Source: Gammaproteobacteria bacterium (GTDB lineage: Bacteria > Pseudomonadota > Gammaproteobacteria > UBA9339). Taken from it: DNA of 64,000 nucleotides. The stretch lies in contig JAMCWR010000003.1 in the NCBI GenBank assembly GCA_023480665.1, positions 1 through 64,000 of the forward strand. Direction: 5' to 3'. The position numbers and the translations under genes are program-made. Each line of letters opens with the position of its first letter. Within the stretch, counting starts at the first letter, position 1. A model generated the notes under the pieces. The model was not told the origin of the DNA. It made no database searches and worked only from the letters and a program-made list of their open reading frames with translations. Below are positions 8,858 to 18,084 of this stretch, piece by piece.

Positions 8858-9763
8858 ATGCAATTATTCGGCGGTATTGAAGCAGGCGGTTCAAAGTTTG
8901 TATGTGCAATTGGCGATAGCACGGGCAATATTAAAAATAGAATTGTTATCCCAACAACTACACCAAACGAAACGCTACCTCAAGTAATCAAATTTTTTCA
9001 AGCTGCACATGATGCAGAACCGCTTGCTGGAATTGGTGTGGCATCCTTTGGGCCAATTGAGCTTGATCGTAATTCGCCATTTTACGGTTATATCACTACC
9101 CCACCAAAGCCAGGTTGGGGTCAATGCGACTTCTTAGGAATAATGCGCAAAGCATTTAAAAACATGCCGCTTGGTTGGGACACTGACGTCAATGGTGCTG
9201 CCATGGGTGAGTATCGCTTTGGGGCGGCCAAAGGCTTAGATACATTTATCTATGTTACTATTGGCACCGGGATTGGCGCTGGCGGTATGGTCTCAGGTAA
9301 ATTAATGCATGGCTTGATTCATCCAGAAATGGGACATATTTTTATTCCCCATGATAAAGCAAAAGATAATTTTGCCGGCACCTGCCCTTTCCATGGTGAT
9401 TGTTTTGAAGGGTTAGCAAATGGCCCAGCAATGCAAAAACGCTGGAACGTAAAATCAGCCACTGATTTACCTGCAAATCATCCAGCATGGGATTTAGAAG
9501 CCGAATACATCGCATTAGCATTCGCAAACTACGTCATGACTTTATCACCGCAAAAAATTATTCTTGGCGGCGGCGTAACTAGGCGCAAAGAAATTTTCCC
9601 CATGATTAGGCAAAAAGTTGTGGCACTATTAAATGGCTATATCAAATCCGAAAAAATACTTGCAAAAATCGATGAATATATTGTTGAACCAGGCCTTGGT
9701 GAACAATCTGGGATTTGTGGCGCAATTGCTTTAGCAGAGGCGGAACTTAAAAACGTAAAATAA
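8858..9763 (+). CDS. ROK-family fructokinase
   Basis: The enzyme would phosphorylate a hexose, most likely fructose to fructose-6-phosphate. The start FGGIEAGGSKFVCAIGD is the phosphate-binding motif typical of ROK fructokinases. DTDVNGAAMGEYRFG carries the catalytic Asp, and HPEMGHIF...CPFHGDCFEGLANGPA is the zinc-binding ROK signature with one His and three Cys. Its 301 residues are the usual length. It has a CAGGAGA ribosome-binding site and sits between a sugar permease and a mannose-6-phosphate isomerase, consistent with a fructose/mannose utilisation operon. Confidence 0.9.
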   Translation: MQLFGGIEAGGSKFVCAIGDSTGNIKNRIVIPTTTPNETLPQVIKFFQAAHDAEPLAGIGVASFGPIELDRNSPFYGYITTPPKPGWGQCDFLGIMRKAFKNMPLGWDTDVNGAAMGEYRFGAAKGLDTFIYVTIGTGIGAGGMVSGKLMHGLIHPEMGHIFIPHDKAKDNFAGTCPFHGDCFEGLANGPAMQKRWNVKSATDLPANHPAWDLEAEYIALAFANYVMTLSPQKIILGGGVTRRKEIFPMIRQKVVALLNGYIKSEKILAKIDEYIVEPGLGEQSGICGAIALAEAELKNVK

Positions 9764-9830
9764 ATAAAAAACAAAAAATATGAAATACATGCGGCATGCA
9801 AATTGCTGCATGTATAAGTTAAGGGGCATT

Positions 9831-10190
9831 ATGCAAAAAAATAATATCGGCGAAATTTATCAACGCCCATGGGGCACATATCAAACTGTAGCTTTCAAAG
9901 ATAACTACCAAATTAAAATTATTACGGTAAATCCAGGCGGGAGATTATCTTTACAAAAACATTCAAAACGCGCTGAACATTGGGTTGTAGTTAAAGGCAA
10001 TCCAACATTTACAATAAATGACACCGCAAAAACTTACCAAGTTAATGATCGAGTGTTTATTCCAATTGCAACTAAACACCGCATGGAAAATTTTACCGAT
10101 ACTGATGCCGTAATTATTGAAGTACAAGTTGGTGACTATCTCGGTGAAGATGATATTGTGCGGCTTGAAGATGTGTATGGCAGAAGCTAA
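9831..10190 (+). CDS. Cupin mannose-6-phosphate isomerase (type II PMI)
   Basis: This 119-residue cupin matches the C-terminal isomerase domain of bifunctional ManC proteins (RPWGTYQTVAF, KIITVNPGGRLSLQKHSKRAEHW, HWVVVKGNPTF), with cupin metal-ligand positions in QKHSKRAEHW. It would interconvert mannose-6-P and fructose-6-P, fitting the preceding fructokinase. The ATG at 9831 with AGGGG upstream is chosen over an earlier ATG at 9780. The skipped stretch contains the inverted repeat ATACATGC/GCATGTAT (9784-9791 and 9807-9814), a possible mRNA hairpin before the ribosome-binding site. There is no guanylyltransferase domain. Confidence 0.87.
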   Translation: MQKNNIGEIYQRPWGTYQTVAFKDNYQIKIITVNPGGRLSLQKHSKRAEHWVVVKGNPTFTINDTAKTYQVNDRVFIPIATKHRMENFTDTDAVIIEVQVGDYLGEDDIVRLEDVYGRS

Positions 10191-10274
10191 ATCTGCTCGT
10201 TTTTTTAGAAACTCCGCGCAGAATTAATTTATTTGCTCCTACTCAAGCTTAGTTTTCGCTTAACATATTAATTA

Positions 10275-10308
10275 CTTTGGTAAATTTTATTTTCGCAGTT
10301 TACCAAAG
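10275..10308. terminator. Hairpin after the sugar cluster
   Basis: A perfect 10-bp stem (CTTTGGTAAA / TTTACCAAAG) with a 14-nt loop lies 85 bp after the isomerase stop. There is no T-run directly behind it, so its role as an intrinsic terminator is uncertain. The gap holds no gene. Confidence 0.4.
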
Positions 10309-10422
10309 CCACAAAAAAGCATATTATGTTACGAATTTACGAATAAATTTTTGCGCATTTAACATAAGAAAAATGCATAACCCCAATCAATATAATTTTA
10401 AGAAAAATAACAGAGGTGAGTT

Positions 10423-12429
10423 ATGAGCACTCCGCCGCCCGAATCTTCGCCAGCAGAAAAGGAACAGGGACAACAGAAACAGAGTCAAGGCATATCTGTT
10501 GTTCCACAAAATCTAGATAGCCTTAATTCGTTCATTCAAACACAAGATTGTCAATCAGGAGCATATGACCCTTATGCACATACCAATGTAGTAGCAGAAG
10601 ACCTTAAAAGTGTTTCTATTGGTGACGATGGCACAGCCTCTCCTCCGATTGGGACGAATGCTAGCGAAGTTGTTGAGCGCAAAGTAGCTGCTGCTTCAAA
10701 GCTAAACGCCACCTACACCTGCAACCCGTCAACTGCAAATGGCCCTCATGATAACTGCAGAGTATTAAAAACAACCTTTTCTATTATACTCGAAAGCAAA
10801 ACTCAAACAGATCAATCATACGTCCTTGATGTATCAGAGCAATCAAGATCAGCAGTGCTTGCCATATCAGCCGATTCTCTAACGTACAAGCAAAGCATCC
10901 GTGAAGCTGAAAATGATATGAACGCAGAATGTTCCGTTCCAAGGTTTGAGGCAGCTGAACCTGGGGCAATATATTATTGTACAGATACTGGTTGCGCTAC
11001 AGCACAATCCTATAGACCTAGGAAAAATACATTTCATTTTCAAAGATTATTGGAGAAAGGTGTATATAAAAACACCGCCGGACTTGCAAGAGCAATCCAC
11101 GGTTACAATCCCCGCGATAATTCTAATGTATGCGCCTTTGATGGACAAAGCATATATTATCATGGGAGTTTTTCATTTTTAGCCGTTACTGAAGACGGAC
11201 AATTTTCCGAATACAAACTAGAAGCCGAAGCAAAAGCAAAAGTTGGGCTAGCCACTATACCACTACCCAGAGATGGAAAAAGTATATTATTATTTAGCCA
11301 TCCGGGCGTTAAGATTAATATTGAAAATTTTTTAAAATTATCTGAACAAAGACAGAGAGAAGAAAAAGAACGGAAAGAAGAAAAAAAAGAATTGCCCAAA
11401 CAAGCGACTGATCGTTTGCCAGCTCAAGCCCAATCGCTTGCATTTCTTGAGTATGTTGCCAACCAGTCCCCCGACTCATCGATCAATGTTTCTATTGCTC
11501 AAATTAAATATTCTCCAATCCCTCGAGATCCGGTTGTTATAGTTTCTGGGGGTTTAGAAGCAAGAGATGAAATGGATAGCGTATTAGATTATATATCTCA
11601 ACTCGAAAAGAAAAAGGATGAAAAAATAGCTCTTCATAAAAAAAGAATGGATGAAATTTTAAAAACCGCAACGGATGAAATTAATCAAAGTCTTGAATAT
11701 TATTTGCAAAAAATTTATGCCGCTCTTCCGGATGAAGTTCCAGCAGTTTTTGAAGTTGCACAAGCACCGATAGTTTCAAGTGTCGCTATGTTTCCTGCTG
11801 TTCCTGTTTCCGCACCAATGGGTTTAAGTGCTAGCACACCAGTTATTATGCAACCTGCGTACGCAGGAGGTGATGTAAAAGAAAGCAAAGAAAGTAAACC
11901 TACCGCAAAAATTCCAAAGCCACATTCTTTTGCTGAATTCAAAAACAATTTGCCCAAATACAATCTTCAACAAGTCCGTGATGATAAAAGTACAGATAAC
12001 AGCCTACGGCTTGACATAGACAAATACTTAGCTGCTAAATCTATTCATAGCATATTAACTGATCCTAATATCCCAAGCGCTGGCGGCAAGCTACTTAAGT
12101 GCCACAATAAAGTAGCTTTAGACCGAAACATTTCTAAAACTCTTGATAAAGAAAATGATTCGTCGTTCATTTCAACTTTAAAAACAATAGCAAGAGGAGC
12201 CACTTTGGTATTAACATGGCTCACTGCTGGTATATTTAGTCCACTTTATTTTTGGGTGAAAAGTAAAACTACAGAAGTACGCGGCAGTGAGCTACTTGAT
12301 ACTTTATACAAACGCACAAAAGATGAAGATTTTAGCACGGAGGAGCACGACGAAGTTAAAAAAGCGAGCGCCGAAGCTAAAGCTGCTGCAGCTGCACCTT
12401 CTCTTGTCGTCGCCGGCCCTCAAAAATAA
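10423..12429 (+). CDS. Large hypothetical protein, coiled coil plus C-terminal hydrophobic segment
   Basis: This 668-residue protein is not recognised. The N-terminus is Pro/Gln/Glu-rich and polar with no signal peptide. Residues about 307-326 are a dense Glu/Lys/Arg stretch and 380-427 a likely coiled coil (SQLEKKKDEKIALHKKRMDE). Residues about 440-490 are Pro/Ala/Val-rich and 590-612 a hydrophobic segment, followed by a charged tail. The start has a strong GAGGTGAG ribosome-binding site. An unsignalled large protein with a coiled coil and membrane-affine segment resembles secreted effectors of intracellular bacteria with Icm/Dot systems; that is inference. No catalytic motif is visible. Confidence 0.72.
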   Translation: MSTPPPESSPAEKEQGQQKQSQGISVVPQNLDSLNSFIQTQDCQSGAYDPYAHTNVVAEDLKSVSIGDDGTASPPIGTNASEVVERKVAAASKLNATYTCNPSTANGPHDNCRVLKTTFSIILESKTQTDQSYVLDVSEQSRSAVLAISADSLTYKQSIREAENDMNAECSVPRFEAAEPGAIYYCTDTGCATAQSYRPRKNTFHFQRLLEKGVYKNTAGLARAIHGYNPRDNSNVCAFDGQSIYYHGSFSFLAVTEDGQFSEYKLEAEAKAKVGLATIPLPRDGKSILLFSHPGVKINIENFLKLSEQRQREEKERKEEKKELPKQATDRLPAQAQSLAFLEYVANQSPDSSINVSIAQIKYSPIPRDPVVIVSGGLEARDEMDSVLDYISQLEKKKDEKIALHKKRMDEILKTATDEINQSLEYYLQKIYAALPDEVPAVFEVAQAPIVSSVAMFPAVPVSAPMGLSASTPVIMQPAYAGGDVKESKESKPTAKIPKPHSFAEFKNNLPKYNLQQVRDDKSTDNSLRLDIDKYLAAKSIHSILTDPNIPSAGGKLLKCHNKVALDRNISKTLDKENDSSFISTLKTIARGATLVLTWLTAGIFSPLYFWVKSKTTEVRGSELLDTLYKRTKDEDFSTEEHDEVKKASAEAKAAAAAPSLVVAGPQK

Positions 12430-12442
12430 AGCAACATTAGAT

Positions 12443-12949
12443 TCAGGTTTTCGCAGCACTACCCGCGCAGGTAAAGCGCATTTTGCAAGTTTTGCAAACT
12501 GGTTTTCTTAAAACGACCTGCAAAATATTTACTAAAATAAAAATTATTAATAAACCAACACTCCAAAAAGTATAGCCATAGATCAAACCAGCAATAATTG
12601 CGAACAAAGTGATGAGCGGCAATTGCAAGATATAAGAAATAGAAAGCTTTTTTCCGATATTTAAGTTCCCTGAATTTTGTTCAAATAAAATTCGCGATAT
12701 CTTACCCCAGCCTAAATGGCACCATTTGCCATAATAATAACAAGAACTGCAATTATGTTTTTTTAACAGCACCTGCACTGTTAACAATAAAATCAGATAT
12801 AAAAAAGAAACAACCGGGATACCTTTGAATTGAAATGACATTAATAGAATAAATCCAATGCCCCAATTCAGAATAAAAAGTATATTTTCAAAAATAATTT
12901 GCTCAATAATAAATGATTCCCTTCCGCTAGTAGTATCGAAACTTGTCAT
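12443..12949 (-). CDS. Hypothetical membrane protein with CXXC-type motifs
   Basis: The roughly 168-residue protein has four likely membrane helices in two pairs. Each pair is followed by a cysteine cluster: NCSSCYYYGKWCHLGWGK near the middle and CKTCKMRFTC at the C-terminus. The spacing suggests metal binding or thiol redox on one face of the membrane. I do not know the family. The ATG at 12949 (MTSFDT) has GGAAAAATT upstream and is preferred to the ATG at 12973. A perfect 16-bp palindrome (TATTGAAATTTCAATA, 12960-12975) lies just upstream and could be an operator. It converges on the 668-residue orphan with 13 bp between stops. Confidence 0.7.
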   Translation of the reverse strand: MTSFDTTSGRESFIIEQIIFENILFILNWGIGFILLMSFQFKGIPVVSFLYLILLLTVQVLLKKHNCSSCYYYGKWCHLGWGKISRILFEQNSGNLNIGKKLSISYILQLPLITLFAIIAGLIYGYTFWSVGLLIIFILVNILQVVLRKPVCKTCKMRFTCAGSAAKT

Positions 12950-13146
12950 AATTTTTCCGTATTGAAATTTCAATATTTTTGTACCACAACTTTTCTGTAA
13001 AATCTAGCGTATTGTAATACCAAGCAAAAGAAATTGGGTCCGCACTCGCTTTTGCTCATGTTTGACTCAACCTACTAAAATAAATCGCAGCTGCAAAAAT
13101 TTTTTTTGTCAAGTATTTAAACTGTATAAATGCGATATTTTTATTA

Positions 13147-13174
13147 TTGAGCAAATTATTTCGGGTGGTATAAT
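13147..13174 (+). promoter_or_regulatory. Sigma-70-type promoter of fis
   Basis: TTGAGC (-35) is separated by 16 bp from TATAAT (-10), which is preceded by TG one base upstream (extended -10, TGGTATAAT). It lies 36 bp before the fis start codon. Confidence 0.65.
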
Positions 13175-13209
13175 TTTTTTATTCAATTGCAATAAACGTT
13201 TGGAAAAAA

Positions 13210-13455
13210 ATGACCACTGAAAAACCAATGCTGCCACTAAATAAATGCATTCGTGAAGCGATTGAAAGCTATTTTGCTCACCTTGATGGTCATAAACCCA
13301 CAAAACTCTACAAACTCGTCCTGGCAGAAGTTGAGCCACCACTATTAAAAGCTGTTTTAAAATACACCAACAATAACAATAGCAAAGCCGCTACCGCGCT
13401 TGGCATAAGTCGCGGCACCCTGCGAAAACTACTCAAGCAATATAAATTAGATTAG
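13210..13455 (+). CDS. fis: Fis family nucleoid-associated DNA-binding protein
   Basis: Fis bends DNA and regulates growth-phase transcription. The 81-residue product has the expected short N-terminal helix region and a C-terminal helix-turn-helix, NNSKAATALGISRGTLRKLL, very close to the E. coli Fis motif. In many gammaproteobacteria fis follows dusB; that partner is absent here and the gene instead precedes icmH-icmF by 143 bp. Its own promoter lies at 13147-13174. Confidence 0.93.
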   Translation: MTTEKPMLPLNKCIREAIESYFAHLDGHKPTKLYKLVLAEVEPPLLKAVLKYTNNNNSKAATALGISRGTLRKLLKQYKLD

Positions 13456-13491
13456 TCTTTTCTTGTAAATAACTTTATTATTGTAATCAAA

Positions 13492-13553
13492 GCGTTATAA
13501 TCAACCAAAACTTTTTTAAAAAACCAAGAATTATTTTGTAAATTTTATAACGC
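13492..13553. promoter_or_regulatory. Inverted repeat upstream of icmH/icmF
   Basis: GCGTTATAA (13492-13500) and TTATAACGC (13545-13553) are perfect reverse complements 44 bp apart. A TATGAT -10-like hexamer follows at 13562. This is the only space in which the icmH operon could have its own promoter, so the repeat may be an operator or a terminator for fis. Confidence 0.35.
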
Positions 13554-13598
13554 GCTTTAAATATGATAGAATTTAAAGATTTTGAAAGCTTGTAAGCA

Positions 13599-14420
13599 AT
13601 GAATACAGAAAATTTTTTAACTAACATACTGAATATAAAAAATGATTCTAGCCCCGATGTAATTAACACTGGCGCTACGAGTTATTATCGCTCGCGCATA
13701 TTGAACCCAAATGCGGGAGTTAATCCTTTAATTACCGCGGCAACCCCATTATTTGTAATAGCAGCAAAACTTCCGGAATTTGACTTTCCCGCTGATCGGA
13801 AAAAGTTTTTTGCAGATTTAGCGCATGAAGTTCGCGCCTTTATGCACCGCGCTCAAAATTTTGGTTACCGCGCTAATACTATTTTTGCTGCACGTTTTGC
13901 CCTGTGTGCCCTTCTCGATGAAACCATTGCAAAAACTCCTTGGGGTGCTGCTAACAATTGGCAACAAAATAACTTATTACAACTTTTTCACCAAGAAACA
14001 AGCGGCGCTGAAAGATTTTTTATGATAGTAGATAGCACTCTTGAAGATCCAAAAATTCATCTCGACTTATTGGAGCTATTATATTTAACATTAAATTACG
14101 GCTTTACGGGTAAATTTGCTAAAGAAGAACACGGGGCTAACGAGTTAATAAATCTTTCTAATAAACTTTATCATATCATTCTAAAACAGCGCGGCGAAAT
14201 CAATAAATGCCTCTTAATGCAAGAACAAAAAAACCCTCAACCAAATTTACCAAAAACACATTGGATGAGCACGATTTTTAACGCCTTACTATTTTCAATT
14301 ACACTTATTTGCCTTGTTTACCTTGGGTTAAATTGGCAGTTACGAAGTTTAACAAACCCGCTTGCTAAAGCTATTACGGCGCAAAGCAACCAAATTATCG
14401 AGTCAGGTAGGCCAATATGA
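13599..14420 (+). CDS. icmH: IcmH/DotU-family secretion-system membrane protein
   Basis: This 273-residue inner-membrane protein of the DotU/TssL family has a large cytoplasmic N-terminal domain and a single C-terminal membrane helix (about residues 222-245). The family blocks are FALCALLDETIAKTPWG, then the LLQLFHQETSGAERFF segment, then LLELLYLTLNYGFTGKF. With IcmF it stabilises the Icm/Dot type IVB channel or, in type VI systems, anchors the baseplate. It overlaps icmF by 4 bp. No Tss sheath, tube or other Icm/Dot genes lie in the window, so the system type rests on the size of the pair and genome character. Confidence 0.9.
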   Translation: MNTENFLTNILNIKNDSSPDVINTGATSYYRSRILNPNAGVNPLITAATPLFVIAAKLPEFDFPADRKKFFADLAHEVRAFMHRAQNFGYRANTIFAARFALCALLDETIAKTPWGAANNWQQNNLLQLFHQETSGAERFFMIVDSTLEDPKIHLDLLELLYLTLNYGFTGKFAKEEHGANELINLSNKLYHIILKQRGEINKCLLMQEQKNPQPNLPKTHWMSTIFNALLFSITLICLVYLGLNWQLRSLTNPLAKAITAQSNQIIESGRPI

Positions 14421-17400
14421 GTTTTATTTCTAACCTGTTTAAAAAACATCAATTGCGCCAACTTGTGCAAAACAAAGAAGTTGAACAAGCTGAGCAGGAA
14501 TTAAAGGTACTTCGATACGATATAAAACGCGCCTGGAAATTTTTAAGAAAAAATCTCCAAAGTTACTTTCGCGGTCAAAATTACATTCCACTCTATTTGC
14601 TCCTTGGGCCAGCTGAGTCTGGTAAAACCACAATTTTAGCGCAATCGAATTTAAACTTAATTGATATCGACAAACAACCTTTAAAAAAACAAGCATCCAG
14701 CAAATATTGCACCTGGTGGTTTTCTCCAAGCGCAGTATTTTTAGATACTGCGGGCAGTCAAACCTTACCAGAATTTGAAAAACCACGCGACACCTATGTT
14801 TGGCAAGGTTTTTTGCAACTAATACAAAAGCATCTTGGCAAAGATCCGCTCAATGGCATCATTGTAGTGTTAGATTTACCAAATCTTGCAAATGATAAAA
14901 ATTTGCTCCAACAAACAGCATTATCTGTTCGTGACCGCATTCACGAAATTGCCAAATATTTTCCAAATCTGCCTTTGTATGTGATTTTTTCAAAGTGCGA
15001 CCAAATTGCTGGGTTTAACGAATTTTTCAGTGAACTTAATGCAAAAGAACGCGCCCAAGCTTTTGGCATAAGCTTTATCAAACAAAACAATTCTTTCGAT
15101 GCACCAGAATTATTTAATGAAAAATATACTGGTCTCATGCAATTACTCGCAGGTCAATTAATTCAACGTTTACACCAAGAAAATCAGAATGCAGTTCGGG
15201 CAAAAATTGCGAATTTCCCTGAGCAGTTTGCGCAATTACAAAATCCAATCGAAGAATTTATACATAAATTACCATACCAAATGCATATCAAGCTCGCTGG
15301 AATTTATTTTGTTAGCTCAATCCAGCAAGGTAGAACGGTAGATCTTATAAAACCTTTACTCACAAACAATTTGCAGCTCCAAGAAAAAACTCAATATCAA
15401 GCAGAAATACAAAGTAATCATAGCTTCTTTGTAGAACAGCTTTTTAGCAAAATTATTACCCCACTCCCAAAAAACGCACCGAATAAAAAAAATTCTCTTC
15501 ATGCAAGCTTTTATTTTGGACTATTTTTAGCCGGCTTAATCCTCATCGGTGGCGGGTATTTTTGCTTCCGCAGTTATCAAGAAAATATCCGAACGTTTGC
15601 TCAGATTCAATCAGCACTAACTAATCGAGCAGAATTAATTAACCCGGTAAAAATAAAAACAATTACCGAACAATTGGATCGCGTTGCCACCAAACCATGG
15701 ATAAAATATGGATTCGATCAAATTCAACCACTCAACGCGCAATTCAAACAACTTTATCAAACCGCTAATGCAAAAAATTTCGCGCAAAATTTAAAGCAAA
15801 TTCTCGAGTCTGAGCTTGGCATTGAAATGTTTGGCGCATCTCCACGTAAGCTCTACGGCACTTTAAAAGTATATTTAATGCTGGCTGATCCAAAAAAACT
15901 TGATCCAGTTTTTGTAAAAGATTGGTTCAGTAATTACTTTGAAATAAAGTATCCACATGCCCTAGAAAAACAGTTAAAACTTTTAACCGATTTAAATTGG
16001 GTGTTGCATAAAGGAATAGCGATTAATACTGATCAACGCCTTATCAATCTAACGCGTAACTCTCTAAAAAATATGCCATTAGCAGAGCTTGCCTATATTC
16101 AGCTAGAAAATAATTACGATGGGCAAAATTTATTATTTAATTCTGATCGCAATAATCAAATCATATCTGATTTTGAGATCCGGATTCCAAAACTTTACAC
16201 CATAGAAAATTTTAACAAAATCACCCAAACACAAATTCCCAATATTACTTACAACTTAAACCGAGAAGACTGGGTCTTGGGTGAAAATTTAAAATCTGCG
16301 CTTAAACCAGCTGAGCTTGCAACCTTCACCAACCTGGTGCGCAAACTTTACTACGAAAATTATGCTATAGCCTGGGATCAAGCCCTAAAAGCAGTAACGC
16401 CTGCTGAGGTAAAGAATTTAAACCAAGCCGCACAGTTACTTAATGCATTATCTAATCCAAATTCAGAACTTTTGCAGCTACTTAAACTCGCGCAAAAAAA
16501 TATTATTATTAATGCCGCACCTGCTGAATTTACTGTTGCAATTAACACAAGGTTGGCTTGGTTGAGCAAAATTGATGTTGGTGCAATTCAACTTGGATTA
16601 GCTGATGCAGCAAAAAGCCTTTCGAGTATTACCAATAGCCCTGATGCAAATCAAGCAGCATTTCACATACTTATCCATCACTTAGATGCTACCTTACCAA
16701 ATGATTCGTTGCGTAAACTCGAAACTTTAAGCGCCAATACCCCTGCTCCTGTACAATCTTGGCTCCATGCCATCTCTAGCGATTATTTGGCTGCACTACT
16801 TGATGCATCACAAAACCATATAAAAGCTGTTTGGATAGCCAATGTTTATCCGCAGTATCTGCAACTAATTAATAATAAATATCCTATATTTAAAAATTCA
16901 AAAACTGATATTTCTTTTGATGAATTCCATAAATTTTTTGGACCAGACGGTGTACTCGAAAGCTTCTTTACCAGCTACTTAAAACCATTTGTAGATAACG
17001 AGCAAATGTATTGGGTTTGGAAAGATATTGATGGCCAAAAAATAAATTTATCCCAAGAATCACTGGAGATATTTATCCGCGGTGCGCTAATTCAAAAAAT
17101 GTTTTATCCAAACAAAAGTAAAATTTTGCTCACAAAGTTTACCTTAATTCCAGCAGCAATGACTCCAACCACCAAGGGTTTAAATTTAGATTTAGATGGT
17201 CAAAAATTCTATCTTTTATCCGGACAAAAAAAGGCCAATCATTTACTCTGGCCGGGACCAAAACCAGGCTTGGTAACACTAGAATTCGCTAGTCAAAACA
17301 ACCAGCATTATATAATTTCTCAAGCTGGCGCTTGGGCATGGTTTAGATTGCTCGATAAAGCAAATTTACGCTCAACTGGAACAGCAGAGCACTATGAATT

Positions 17401-17512
17401 AACTTTTGATATAAACGGGAATGCTATTAAATATGACTTAATTGCAGAAAGTGCTATAAGCCCATTTATCCCTGGCATAATGAGTGACTTTCGTTGTAGT
17501 GAAAAATTATAA
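14417..17512 (+). CDS. icmF: IcmF/TssM-family secretion-system protein
   Basis: This 1031-residue inner-membrane NTPase-like protein partners with IcmH/DotU. A Walker A motif GPAESGKT lies near residues 64-71, with the FLDTAGSQ segment shortly after. A membrane helix near 365-385 (SFYFGLFLAGLILIGGGYF) precedes a long periplasmic region ending in the IcmF C-terminal domain. Only one helix is obvious after the NTPase domain. The length is nearer Legionella IcmF (about 970) than typical TssM (about 1150-1200), favouring a type IVB role. The start overlaps the icmH stop codon (ATGA). Confidence 0.91.
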   Translation: MSFISNLFKKHQLRQLVQNKEVEQAEQELKVLRYDIKRAWKFLRKNLQSYFRGQNYIPLYLLLGPAESGKTTILAQSNLNLIDIDKQPLKKQASSKYCTWWFSPSAVFLDTAGSQTLPEFEKPRDTYVWQGFLQLIQKHLGKDPLNGIIVVLDLPNLANDKNLLQQTALSVRDRIHEIAKYFPNLPLYVIFSKCDQIAGFNEFFSELNAKERAQAFGISFIKQNNSFDAPELFNEKYTGLMQLLAGQLIQRLHQENQNAVRAKIANFPEQFAQLQNPIEEFIHKLPYQMHIKLAGIYFVSSIQQGRTVDLIKPLLTNNLQLQEKTQYQAEIQSNHSFFVEQLFSKIITPLPKNAPNKKNSLHASFYFGLFLAGLILIGGGYFCFRSYQENIRTFAQIQSALTNRAELINPVKIKTITEQLDRVATKPWIKYGFDQIQPLNAQFKQLYQTANAKNFAQNLKQILESELGIEMFGASPRKLYGTLKVYLMLADPKKLDPVFVKDWFSNYFEIKYPHALEKQLKLLTDLNWVLHKGIAINTDQRLINLTRNSLKNMPLAELAYIQLENNYDGQNLLFNSDRNNQIISDFEIRIPKLYTIENFNKITQTQIPNITYNLNREDWVLGENLKSALKPAELATFTNLVRKLYYENYAIAWDQALKAVTPAEVKNLNQAAQLLNALSNPNSELLQLLKLAQKNIIINAAPAEFTVAINTRLAWLSKIDVGAIQLGLADAAKSLSSITNSPDANQAAFHILIHHLDATLPNDSLRKLETLSANTPAPVQSWLHAISSDYLAALLDASQNHIKAVWIANVYPQYLQLINNKYPIFKNSKTDISFDEFHKFFGPDGVLESFFTSYLKPFVDNEQMYWVWKDIDGQKINLSQESLEIFIRGALIQKMFYPNKSKILLTKFTLIPAAMTPTTKGLNLDLDGQKFYLLSGQKKANHLLWPGPKPGLVTLEFASQNNQHYIISQAGAWAWFRLLDKANLRSTGTAEHYELTFDINGNAIKYDLIAESAISPFIPGIMSDFRCSEKL

Positions 17513-17540
17513 AAAACTTTAAAAATAAAAGTGAACTTAC

Positions 17541-18065
17541 ATGCATAAACCACAGTCACAAAAACATAGCAAACAGCATAAACAGCAAATGATTGATCGC
17601 GACGGCTTTAGATTGAATATTGGAATTATTCTTTCTAATGATCAAGGACAATTATTTTGGGGAAAACGTGTTGGTAGTGCTGACGCATGGCAATTCCCAC
17701 AAGGCGGTATGTTACCCTACGAAACCATTTACGAAACTATGTATCGCGAGTTAACCGAAGAAATTGGTCTAAACAAAAACGATGTAGAAATTATTGGGGT
17801 TACAAAACGCTGGCTCCGTTACAGACTACCGCACCATATGCGCCGTTACTTTCAAAGCCCACTCTGCATTGGCCAAAAACAAAAATGGTTTTTATTAAAA
17901 CTCACCTCAAAAGAAGAAAATATTTGCTTAACCTGCACCGCGAAACCTGAATTTGTTTCCTGGAAATGGGTAGATTATTGGCAACCACTGGATCAGGTTA
18001 TCTATTTCAAACGCGAAATTTATCAAAAAGTTTTAAAAGAATTTGAGCCCATGCTTAAAAAATAA
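17541..18065 (+). CDS. rppH: RNA pyrophosphohydrolase
   Basis: RppH removes pyrophosphate from the 5' end of mRNAs and triggers RNase E decay. The Nudix box is complete: GGMLPYETIYETMYRELTEE followed by IGL. The start of the conserved domain, MIDRDGFRLNIGIILSN, matches E. coli RppH, where the protein begins at that Met. Here the frame opens 16 codons earlier with a Gln/His/Lys-rich extension. Neither start has a strong ribosome-binding site, so 17589 is a realistic alternative. Confidence 0.93.
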   Translation: MHKPQSQKHSKQHKQQMIDRDGFRLNIGIILSNDQGQLFWGKRVGSADAWQFPQGGMLPYETIYETMYRELTEEIGLNKNDVEIIGVTKRWLRYRLPHHMRRYFQSPLCIGQKQKWFLLKLTSKEENICLTCTAKPEFVSWKWVDYWQPLDQVIYFKREIYQKVLKEFEPMLKK

Positions 18066-18084
18066 ATTATGAGGTAATCAGCTA

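Noticed and set aside
11715-11963. Long antisense frame within the 668-residue orphan
   Set aside because: It lies opposite a long, well-started coding frame with no ribosome-binding site; a composition artefact.
13030-13075. Hairpin-like sequence with TTGGGTC...GACTCAA before fis
   Set aside because: The arms pair poorly; it resembles the terminator at 22390 but is too imperfect to call.
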